DNA of 5,276 nt. It comes from an uncultured Clostridium sp. (GTDB taxonomy: Bacteria; Bacillota; Clostridia; Lachnospirales; Anaerotignaceae). The notes beneath the pieces are model-generated. The model saw only the letters and a list, made by a program, of their open reading frames with translations. It had not been told where the DNA came from and did no database searches. The stretch covers positions 1 to 5,276 of the forward strand of contig CAMXTM010000173.1 of NCBI GenBank assembly GCA_947246775.1, read 5' to 3'. Both the position numbers and the translations under genes were made by a program. Every line of letters begins with the position of its first letter. Position 1 is the stretch's first letter. Of this stretch, positions 1-5,276 are shown piece by piece.

Positions 1-325
1 ATGATTTATCCCCTTTCTGCAAATATCGTCTATCTATTTTGCTTTGATAGTACCTTGTCCTTTTAGGTAAATCATATTGATTTCCAGTTTGTATATCTAT
101 GTCATAAATTGTATCATCATCTTCTACATACAAATCTAATCTTATATCTTTTGAACCATCTAAATCATCAATCACTTCTTCTCTTACAATCTTATTTATT
201 TTTACAACATCAATATCCAAAATTAACTTTAAAAAATCTTTAACAATTTCTTCTACACTTAACACTTTTGTAAATAAAGAATTTTCTGTAATCTTTACCC
301 TACTAAAATCAATTTCTTTTTTCAT
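1..325 (-). CDS. Rpn family recombination-promoting nuclease / putative transposase (PDDEXK_2), C-terminus off the window
   Basis: The frame opens at ATG 325-323 and stays open to the left edge, giving 108 codons of the N-terminal half. The start is set by AGAGGTG at 336-330, 4 nt upstream. The translation matches the Rpn/PDDEXK_2 family (often labelled 'putative transposase or invertase'). It has an N-terminal helix with LFTKVL near residues 17-22, then the nuclease core with RLDLYVED (62-69), acidic residue D64, then YDIDIQTG (74-81), equivalent to the ExQ strand. These are followed by the characteristic RTRYYQSKIDRRYLQKGD (89-106). Family members studied in E. coli are magnesium- or calcium-dependent DNA endonucleases that promote RecA-independent recombination; the family is PD-(D/E)XK-like, and the transposase label is historical. 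Here the usual Glu of ExQ is Asp (D77-I-Q79), a conservative change. Full-length relatives are roughly 250-320 residues, so more than half lies outside. It is 57 bp downstream of the immunity gene on the same strand. Family call is strong; activity is inferred. Confidence 0.85.
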   Translation of the reverse strand, partial: MKKEIDFSRVKITENSLFTKVLSVEEIVKDFLKLILDIDVVKINKIVREEVIDDLDGSKDIRLDLYVEDDDTIYDIDIQTGNQYDLPKRTRYYQSKIDRRYLQKGDKS

Positions 326-329
326 GACA

Positions 330-336
330 CACCTCT
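330..336 (-). promoter_or_regulatory. Ribosome binding site fixing the start of the Rpn gene
   Basis: On the minus strand this reads AGAGGTG, 4 nt before the ATG at 325-323. No other in-frame start with such a site is seen nearby, so it decides the start of the edge-truncated Rpn gene. Confidence 0.7.
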
Positions 337-382
337 TATCTAATCTATTTTATATGCCCTATCTCAACTACAAAAACTTAAA

Positions 383-763
383 TTATATATAATCTACACA
401 AGCTATATAATTAAGCTGATTATTATTAGAATCCTTATATTGTTTTATTTTTCCATCATATTCAAAATGATACAACAATACTACTGTATTATAATACATA
501 TCGCTATGTTTTTGATTGATATTAGAAAGAATTGTATCACAATAAGAAAAATTCTTTAGCAATTCACAAAAATCACATTGCTTTTGCTTTGAATATCCCA
601 CTTCTATAAAATCTTCATCATACCATGTTATACCAAAATGCAACTCAAATTTTGAGAGTATTTCATCTCCGTCTTCTGTATAATCAACTTCCATAAAATC
701 TGTAAATGATTTTTCATTTTCAAAAACACCAAACCATACAGAAACTTTTTGCTCCTTTTCCAT
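383..763 (-). CDS. Immunity protein 22 (Imm22/DUF4284) family protein
   Basis: A complete 126-residue acidic, cysteine-containing cytosolic protein with no signal peptide or membrane segment. Family signatures run in order: KVSVWFGVF (6-14), the SFTDFM helix (19-24), YTEDGDEI (28-35), FGITWYDEDFIE (43-54), FSYCDTIL (72-79) and YNTVVLLYHFEYDG (91-104). This order matches the Imm22 immunity family of polymorphic toxin systems, whose members are thought to bind and neutralise a cognate contact-dependent or secreted toxin domain. The start ATG at 763-761 is backed by GGGAGGA 5-6 nt upstream. The gene begins 26 bp after the stop of the DTD2-like deacylase, so the two are probably co-transcribed, and an Rpn nuclease gene follows. 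No toxin gene or toxin C-terminal cassette is present in the window, so it is an orphan here. It may belong to an array of stand-alone immunity genes or serve a house-keeping role. Family call is good; toxin partner unknown. Confidence 0.85.
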   Translation of the reverse strand: MEKEQKVSVWFGVFENEKSFTDFMEVDYTEDGDEILSKFELHFGITWYDEDFIEVGYSKQKQCDFCELLKNFSYCDTILSNINQKHSDMYYNTVVLLYHFEYDGKIKQYKDSNNNQLNYIACVDYI

Positions 764-789
764 AGTAATCCTCCCATAAAGTAAAACAA

Positions 790-1728
790 TTACAGCTCCA
801 TTGTTTCAGGGTTACGCAATCTCTGATGTTTAAAAATAGGTATATTATACTTTTTACCCAATTCTCTTACCAAATCCTTATAGCAGCCTTTCATTTTATC
901 ATGAAATACAATTGCTTCTACGCCGCCCTCGATTGCTTCAATACAATCAGATGCCCTTTTTACACCTGTTTCGTTTTCATACTCTCCAGCTACAAGCCAC
1001 TGATTCGCTATAATATGTGTGACTCCAAATGCTTCCTTTTCTCCCCACTGTGTAAAAACAGCTTCCGCAAAATTTGGCTCAAAATGTACACCACCTACAC
1101 ACAACAAATTGTGTACACGTCTTCCATCATCTTCAAATATTTTTGTAAGAGAACGTGCTAATGCTCTTGCAGCTTGTACATTATTCCAACTTTCTGGCTC
1201 ACTACCTACTTCAATATCCATCATTGCTACTGGAAATTGGTTTAACAGCTCAGCATTTCCCTCATTATGATACACGCCAGACCAATGTGTTGCTTCTGTT
1301 ACAGTACGGAAATCATCTAAGCCCAAATCAATCCTATTTTTATCAATTGCTAACATTAAATTTCTCATATATCTAGGTCTTGCTGCGCCATAGTTACCAC
1401 TGTTGACATCTCCCAAAGAATGTACTGTCAATACTTTTTCTAGTGCATTTGTACCCTCATGCCATGTCACCATACCAGATATATCAAAATCTGCAAAATA
1501 TTTATTCATTTCGGGCAAAAGTCTCTCATATTCCAAGCAAATCGCTTTTCGTGTTGGCACAAAATAATACTCATTTTGCTTGCTATCTACATACTTCATA
1601 ACTTCTTGTCCATCAAATAAAATATCTGTTTTTTCTGCCAAATATCCTTCTTCCTGCAAACAATCCCAAACATGATATGCCACATAACCAAATTCTCTAT
1701 TTGTGTTTATAAAATATACTGCTCTCAT
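790..1728 (-). CDS. DTD2/GEK1-type D-aminoacyl-tRNA deacylase family protein (PF04414-like)
   Basis: A complete 312-residue soluble protein resembling the archaeal/plant D-aminoacyl-tRNA deacylase DTD2 (archaeal dtdA, plant GEK1). That enzyme hydrolyses D-amino acids, and in plants aldehyde-modified D-amino acids, off tRNA. It is unrelated in fold to bacterial DTD1. Motifs in family order are: TVHSLGDVNSGNYGAARP (101-118), equivalent to the family's TVHTPGN region; TEATHWSGV (144-152), equivalent to EATHHGP; MDIEVGSEPESWNN (170-183), equivalent to VEIGSTEEEW; and CVGGVHFEPNF (210-220), equivalent to GGGHYAPRF. The N-terminus (AVYFINTNREFG) looks like a first beta-strand. ATG 1728-1726 is preceded by AGGAGAGG about 4 nt upstream. 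The gene lies just below the MCP terminator and 26 bp above the Imm22 gene. Odd points are the bacterial host and the change of the second His and the Pro in the THHGP motif to Trp and Gly/Val. Superfamily assignment is strong; deacylase activity is inferred and the substrate may differ. Confidence 0.75.
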   Translation of the reverse strand: MRAVYFINTNREFGYVAYHVWDCLQEEGYLAEKTDILFDGQEVMKYVDSKQNEYYFVPTRKAICLEYERLLPEMNKYFADFDISGMVTWHEGTNALEKVLTVHSLGDVNSGNYGAARPRYMRNLMLAIDKNRIDLGLDDFRTVTEATHWSGVYHNEGNAELLNQFPVAMMDIEVGSEPESWNNVQAARALARSLTKIFEDDGRRVHNLLCVGGVHFEPNFAEAVFTQWGEKEAFGVTHIIANQWLVAGEYENETGVKRASDCIEAIEGGVEAIVFHDKMKGCYKDLVRELGKKYNIPIFKHQRLRNPETMEL

Positions 1729-1746
1729 ATTACCTCTCCTTTTTTT

Positions 1747-1797
1747 AAAATATAAAAAGCGGAAAAAACTCTTTTATTTGAGCTTCTCCGCTTTATA
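1747..1797 (-). terminator. Intrinsic terminator of the chemoreceptor gene
   Basis: Read on the minus strand, AAAGCGG (1794-1788) pairs with CCGCTTT (1762-1756). The stem extends through AGAAG against a run of six T (A-T and G-T pairs with one bulged T) and CTC (1782-1780) with GAG (1771-1769), around an 8-nt AAATAAAA loop. The U-rich tail TTTTTATATTTT follows at 1758-1747. The hairpin starts under 10 bp after the MCP stop codon. It ends about 10 bp before the ribosome binding site of the next gene, so it separates the two transcripts unless there is read-through. Confidence 0.85.
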
Positions 1798-1800
1798 TCA
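1792..1800 (-). promoter_or_regulatory. Possible extended -10 promoter for the deacylase-Imm22 cluster
   Basis: The minus strand reads TGATATAAA, a TGn extension plus a TATAAA hexamer (1797-1792). No good -35 sits 16-18 nt upstream (the sequence there is CACTTA or CCACTT). A start about 7 nt downstream would fall inside the terminator hairpin. The transcript would then lack most of the 5' arm, giving a leader of about 55 nt without a functional terminator. It is the only promoter-like signal close enough to serve the deacylase gene independently of the MCP transcript, but AT-rich chance matches are common. Confidence 0.3.
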
Positions 1801-1802
1801 AT

Positions 1803-3947
1803 TTAAAACTTTCTTAAGTGGAATCCACTCACCAAATCCCTTAAAAGTTTAGACTGCTGTGACAGTTTTTCACTTGTTTCAGCACTTTCTTGTACCGCAC
1901 TAGTATTAGATTGTACAACTTCGGCAATTAAATCAATGCTCTTTACCAATTCCTCAATCACTCTCTTTTGGTTTTGAGATGCTAAACTAATTTTATCAAC
2001 AGAACCTGATATCTCTTCTGCTCCCTCTACTACTGCAAACAAGGATTTTGCTGTTTCATCAGCAATTGCTGTACCATGTTTTACAGATGCAAAAGAATGT
2101 TCAATTAACTCTGCTGTTTGTTGTAGTGCTTCCCCACTTTTTGCTGCCAAATTTCTGATTTCATCTGCTACTACTGCAAAACCTTTTCCTGCTACGCCTG
2201 CTCTCGCTGCTTCTATTGACGCATTAAGGGAAAGTAAATTTGTCTGTCTTGCAATTTCGCCAATCGTATTTAATATTTGTTCAATTCCTTTTGAAGATTC
2301 TCTAATATCAGCCATTGCTTCTACCAGTTTTTTCATTTCTTCATTACTTGTTTTGATATTTTCTCCTACCTGTTCTACAGTAATGCTCATTTTTTGAGCA
2401 TCATCTGCATTTGCTGCTACATCATCTGATAAACTTTCTATCGATACTGCTAATTTCTCTATGGCTGATTCTTGCTCTAATGCTCCCTTTGATAAAATCT
2501 GCGCTCCACTTGAAACGGTTACAGAACCAGAAGCAACATCATCTGCTGAAATAATAATTTGATGCAATGTCTCATTTAAGGAATCTGTTATTTTTTCAAT
2601 AGATGTTTGTATTGGTATAAAATCACCTATATATTTCTGTTTTATTTCAATATCCATATTGTTGTTTGCCATTTCTGAAAGCTGCTGTGATATATCCTGA
2701 ACATAGTTATCCACTGTTTTACTAATATTATTGATACCACGCGCCAAACGTCCTAACTCATCATTTGTATTCACATCAATATCAATTTTTAAATTTCCTT
2801 TTTCTAGTTCGGCTGCTCCTGTTGTAATATATGTAATAGGATACAATGATTTTTTAATGATTCTATATATGATATACAAAAGCACAATACCAAATAAAAT
2901 AACTGCAAGCATCAATTTAATCGTATTTCCAATAATTTCTGTATTAAATTCTGCCTGGTCAATAGCAACATACAATGTCCAATCATTGCCATTACCACTA
3001 TTCATTTTTAATGGTACTGTAACAGAAACACCTCTATTCATTGTAGCAAAATTTGTAATTTTTGTATTTAATACATAATTACTATCCAAAAATTCACCAC
3101 TTGGCATTGCTTCTAGTGCATCTGCATCTTTTCCTAAATCTTCATATCCTACTTCTGCTACACCTTTTCCTACATAGTCTGCATTATTCGTATCCAAAAG
3201 TATTGTTTTGTCTTCTGCAAGTGCTACCATATGGGTAGATTCATATCCTGTGCTTGCATATTGTTGTGTTTGCATATCACTTAATGCTACGTCACAACCT
3301 GCTACACCCAAAAATCCTCCTTGTGCATCATAAACTGGTGCAATAATACTTATCATCATAATGTCTTTTCCACGTAGATTATAGACATATGGTTCCATAA
3401 TATAGGCTTCTCCAGAAGTCTTGATTTGTCTGTAGTATTCCTTTTCAAAATTGTCAAAAGCATCTTCATGTTTCTCAAATGTAATGCCATTTCCTGTTTC
3501 ATCTGGATAAGCGATTGCTTCATAAGCAATTTCTCTATGATGTACACTATAAGGCTCACCATTTCCATCTGCAATAGCATTTTGTTCAAAATAGGCAAAC
3601 ACTGTTGTAAAGTTGTCATCGCCTGATAAAACACCTGCTAAAGCATTATCTATCGCATTCCTTTGTTGTTCTGGTGGAAGTGCTGATATGTTTTTTAACG
3701 AATTAGCAAATCCTATCGCCTGACCATATGCTCTTTCAATATTATTTTGTATTAAAAAAGCATTTTCATATGCAGAAGAAGCCAGTTTCCTATTTGTAAT
3801 GTCAATCAAAGAACGCATCGATATAAACCCAGATGTTAATACTGTAAGCAAAAATATAATTGCTACAAAGATACTCATTTTAGCAATTAATTTTTTACTT
3901 AAACTCCCTGAATATTTGCTTTCAGCTATTTTGTTTTTTCCTGACAT
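1803..3947 (-). CDS. Methyl-accepting chemotaxis protein with dCache-type sensor, HAMP and signalling domain
   Basis: A complete 714-residue transmembrane chemoreceptor. A short basic cytoplasmic N-terminus leads into TM1 (about 24-46). An extracellular double-Cache (dCache_1-like) sensor spans about 47-335, with GEAYIMEPY (179-187), [20 protein letters not shown] (201-220) and the second module ([18 protein letters not shown]). TM2 follows (about 341-361), then HAMP (about 362-415; P370 and DELGRL 396-401). A second HAMP-like unit is at about 416-460 ([13 protein letters not shown] ... YIGDFIPI). The long coiled-coil signalling domain runs to the C-terminus. Its hairpin tip, [20 protein letters not shown] at 564-583, binds CheA/CheW. 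It would bias flagellar rotation on ligand binding. ATG 3947-3945 has GGAGG at 3961-3957, 9 nt upstream. It has its own promoter and terminator, so it is probably monocistronic. No CheR-tethering pentapeptide is seen; it ends GFHLRKF. Ligand unknown: the strict amino-acid-binding dCache motif looks incomplete. Confidence 0.97.
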   Translation of the reverse strand: MSGKNKIAESKYSGSLSKKLIAKMSIFVAIIFLLTVLTSGFISMRSLIDITNRKLASSAYENAFLIQNNIERAYGQAIGFANSLKNISALPPEQQRNAIDNALAGVLSGDDNFTTVFAYFEQNAIADGNGEPYSVHHREIAYEAIAYPDETGNGITFEKHEDAFDNFEKEYYRQIKTSGEAYIMEPYVYNLRGKDIMMISIIAPVYDAQGGFLGVAGCDVALSDMQTQQYASTGYESTHMVALAEDKTILLDTNNADYVGKGVAEVGYEDLGKDADALEAMPSGEFLDSNYVLNTKITNFATMNRGVSVTVPLKMNSGNGNDWTLYVAIDQAEFNTEIIGNTIKLMLAVILFGIVLLYIIYRIIKKSLYPITYITTGAAELEKGNLKIDIDVNTNDELGRLARGINNISKTVDNYVQDISQQLSEMANNNMDIEIKQKYIGDFIPIQTSIEKITDSLNETLHQIIISADDVASGSVTVSSGAQILSKGALEQESAIEKLAVSIESLSDDVAANADDAQKMSITVEQVGENIKTSNEEMKKLVEAMADIRESSKGIEQILNTIGEIARQTNLLSLNASIEAARAGVAGKGFAVVADEIRNLAAKSGEALQQTAELIEHSFASVKHGTAIADETAKSLFAVVEGAEEISGSVDKISLASQNQKRVIEELVKSIDLIAEVVQSNTSAVQESAETSEKLSQQSKLLRDLVSGFHLRKF

Positions 3948-3998
3948 AAAAATTATCCTCCATTACATAATATAGCTTGAAATGTGACGATAAGCCAA

Positions 3999-4017
3999 CA
4001 TATTGTATTATAATATG
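3999..4017. repeat. Inverted repeat over the -10 box of the chemoreceptor promoter
   Basis: CATATT at 3999-4004 and AATATG at 4012-4017 are exact reverse complements separated by 7 nt. They cover the -10 hexamer and the predicted start site. The position would suit a repressor operator, but the arms are short and AT-rich, so chance is a real alternative. Confidence 0.35.
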
Positions 4018-4035
4018 ATGTTATTAAAAAGTCAA
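4007..4035 (-). promoter_or_regulatory. Sigma-A-type promoter of the chemoreceptor gene
   Basis: On the minus strand, TTGACT (4035-4030) is followed by a 17-nt spacer and TATAAT (4012-4007), a near-perfect housekeeping promoter. The expected start is near 4000, leaving a leader of about 50 nt that contains the GGAGG site. A second -35-like TTGACA lies 13 bp further upstream (4048-4043), with no good matching -10. An AT-rich inverted repeat, CATATT/AATATG (3999-4004 and 4012-4017), overlaps the -10 and start region. The promoter suggests the receptor is transcribed separately from the GH5 gene and by sigma-A, not the flagellar sigma factor. Confidence 0.75.
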
Positions 4036-4062
4036 TTCATTTTGTCAAAACTTGATATAATA

Positions 4063-5276
4063 TTAACGCAATGTTGTTTCTGTATCTGCACAGATAATAA
4101 ATCCTATACTTTCGTTAACCGTTCCTGCTTCAAAATATCCCCAGCAGTCAACATTGACGCTATTTCCATTGACACTATAGCTACCATTCCAGCCATTGAG
4201 CAATGTTACATTATTACTAAATTGTAGTACAATATTACAGTGATTTTTTTGATATGCTGTATTATTTTTTATAGCACATTGATATTGATAATATCGTTTT
4301 CCATTTTGCTCCCAATGGTTCACTAATTTTGCACTAACGCTTAAACCATTTTCTAGTGTATTTTTTACTGTAGTATTGTTTTGTATTTGATTATGATTTT
4401 GTATTTGTGTTGCGCTTTGGTTGTGCAGCATTTCATAAAGCCATTTTCCACTCTCTGTTAGGTCTTCTAAAGTAAAACCATTCTTTTTTTGGCAGTCGCT
4501 TTTTAGGATTGCTGTACTTTCTGCCTTATTAGACAGATTCCATGCTACATAACTAACATGGTTTTCATTCATTACTCGCACCCATTCATTTGCTTGTGCT
4601 ACATCGATTGCACCATTTCCGCTTGCATCACATATGCCATATTCTGATACAAAAATAGGCAATCCTTTTTGTATTGCATTTGTCATCGTATTGCGCAAGT
4701 CTTGTTTATGTGTTGCTGCATAAAAGTGCAATGTATACATAATATTGTCAAATCCAGTAATTGGATTTTCTGCTGCTTTATCCACAAATTGACTCCAATT
4801 TGGTGTACCCACTAATATCACATTATCCGGGTCATTTTTCCTAATGACAGCAATGACTTGTTCTGCATATTTTTTAATGTCTTCCCATGATGTACTACCA
4901 TTTGGTTCATTGCATATTTCATAAATTACATTTGTCTGACTTCCATATATCTTTGACATTTCGTCAAAAAATATTTTTGCTTGTTCTATGTAGGTATTCG
5001 GGTTATTATCCGACAAGATATGCCAATCAATAATAACATACATATTGCAGTTTGTAGCATACTCTACCCCATTTTTAATTAAGCTTTTTAAATACTCTTT
5101 GTTACCATCTGTACAATACCCTCCATTTTCCGCTGTATACATCGCTAAACGAATTACATTGATGCCCCAGTTTTGCTTTAGTTCTGAAAAGCACTGCGGA
5201 TTGATATAATCTGGATACCATGCAATACCATGTGTACTCAGCCCTTTTAGCTGCACTGTTTCTCCAGCACTATTTA
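4063..5276 (-). CDS. Secreted GH5 glycoside hydrolase (endoglucanase-like) with C-terminal CBM2-like domain, N-terminus off the window
   Basis: The frame is open from the right edge to TAA 4065-4063. It reads NSAGETVQLKGLSTHGIAWY at the edge, so the GTG at 5256-5254 is an internal Val codon, not a start. Numbering from that Val: STHGIAWYPDYIN (7-19), VIRLAMYTAENGGYC (34-48), VIIDWH (74-79, conserved H79), YEICNEPNG (112-120, catalytic acid/base E117), LHFYA (176-180), FVSEYG (202-207, nucleophile E205) and VAWNLSNK (237-244). These are the GH5 hallmarks and look closest to the GH5_2 endo-beta-1,4-glucanases that hydrolyse cellulose-type beta-glucans outside the cell. An Asn/Gln-rich linker (about 279-299) joins a beta-rich domain of about 97 residues (301-397). 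That domain has YYQYQCAIKNNT, LLNGWNGSYSV and a GFIICAD end, as in CBM2-like cellulose-binding modules. The missing part should hold a signal peptide and the first catalytic strand. The catalytic call is strong; the CBM class is tentative. Confidence 0.93.
   Translation of the reverse strand, partial: NSAGETVQLKGLSTHGIAWYPDYINPQCFSELKQNWGINVIRLAMYTAENGGYCTDGNKEYLKSLIKNGVEYATNCNMYVIIDWHILSDNNPNTYIEQAKIFFDEMSKIYGSQTNVIYEICNEPNGSTSWEDIKKYAEQVIAVIRKNDPDNVILVGTPNWSQFVDKAAENPITGFDNIMYTLHFYAATHKQDLRNTMTNAIQKGLPIFVSEYGICDASGNGAIDVAQANEWVRVMNENHVSYVAWNLSNKAESTAILKSDCQKKNGFTLEDLTESGKWLYEMLHNQSATQIQNHNQIQNNTTVKNTLENGLSVSAKLVNHWEQNGKRYYQYQCAIKNNTAYQKNHCNIVLQFSNNVTLLNGWNGSYSVNGNSVNVDCWGYFEAGTVNESIGFIICADTETTLR
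4379..4407. repeat. Short direct repeat in the GH5 linker
   Basis: TTTTGTATTTG occurs at 4379-4389 and again at 4397-4407, an 18-bp period. On the coding strand it gives two QIQN units separated by His-Asn in the Asn/Gln-rich linker between the catalytic and C-terminal domains. This looks like slippage-type linker expansion. Confidence 0.6.

Noticed and set aside
349..376. Weak promoter-like pair (TTTTTG, 16 nt, TATAAA) between the Imm22 and Rpn genes on the minus strand
   Set aside because: The -35 is poor and such TATAAA matches are expected by chance in this AT-rich gap, so it is not called as a feature.
826..1376. Overlapping plus-strand open frames opposite the deacylase gene
   Set aside because: They lie entirely antisense to a well-supported gene, have no recognisable domains, and show the low-complexity composition typical of the reverse complement of AT-rich coding sequence.
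2731..3626. Open frames opposite and within the MCP gene on both strands
   Set aside because: They are shadows of the MCP frame, without ribosome binding sites or domain signatures.
3967..3993. GACGATAA at 3986-3993 on the plus strand, resembling a flagellar sigma-28 -10 element (GCCGATAA)
   Set aside because: It points away from the MCP gene, into antisense of GH5, and the -35 position (ATAA, 15 nt upstream) is a poor match. The minus-strand sigma-A promoter explains the MCP gene better.
3948..4000. Riboswitch (such as a c-di-GMP class) in the MCP leader
   Set aside because: The predicted leader is only about 50 nt, too short for the aptamer plus expression platform, and no conserved aptamer core was recognised.
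4007..4062. Possible terminator after the GH5 stop codon
   Set aside because: Only 4-bp AT-rich stems (for example TTTT-GAC-AAAA) can be drawn on the minus strand and there is no GC-rich hairpin. Termination here is not supported, so read-through into the MCP gene remains possible.
4003..4227. Plus-strand 74-codon frame starting in the MCP promoter region
   Set aside because: It is antisense to the GH5 C-terminal domain, with no ribosome binding site and no family resemblance.
1..5276. tRNA genes, CRISPR arrays, insertion-sequence ends, att sites
   Set aside because: No cloverleaf-like sequence, regular spaced repeats, or paired terminal inverted repeats were seen; the 'transposase' name of the Rpn family does not make this an insertion sequence.

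Overview
The window is AT-rich, with strong GGAGG-type ribosome binding sites, tight gene spacing and a near-consensus sigma-A promoter. The gene content is a GH5 endoglucanase-like enzyme, a clostridial-style chemoreceptor, a polymorphic-toxin immunity protein and an Rpn/PDDEXK_2 nuclease. This points to a motile, plant-polysaccharide-degrading Clostridia member, most likely Lachnospiraceae or a relative. That placement is inferred from protein style and composition; there is no rRNA or other marker in the window.

All five genes lie on the minus strand, so transcription runs from high to low coordinates. (1) 5276-4063: the 3' part of a secreted GH5 glycoside hydrolase with an Asn/Gln-rich linker and a C-terminal CBM2-like domain; its N-terminus lies outside the window. 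(2) 3947-1803: a complete 714-residue methyl-accepting chemotaxis protein with its own promoter at about 4035-4007 and an intrinsic terminator at about 1797-1747. (3) 1728-790: a bacterial homologue of the archaeal/plant DTD2 (GEK1) D-aminoacyl-tRNA deacylase family. (4) 763-383: an immunity protein 22 (Imm22/DUF4284) family protein only 26 bp downstream of gene 3. (5) 325-<1: the N-terminal part of an Rpn family nuclease/putative transposase, cut by the left edge.

The window falls into two halves. The right half concerns extracellular cellulose-type glycans and chemosensing. The left half is an accessory-looking cluster (tRNA quality control, orphan immunity protein, Rpn nuclease). The boundary is the MCP terminator. 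An extended -10 element overlaps the 5' arm of that hairpin and could start a transcript for the left cluster that escapes termination. No intergenic gap exceeds about 115 bp. No tRNA, rRNA, CRISPR array, insertion sequence end or convincing plus-strand gene was seen.

No wholly new system is demonstrated. The points most worth a second look are the DTD2-type deacylase in a bacterium, with its altered THHGP-equivalent motif, and its close pairing with an immunity gene that has no visible toxin.
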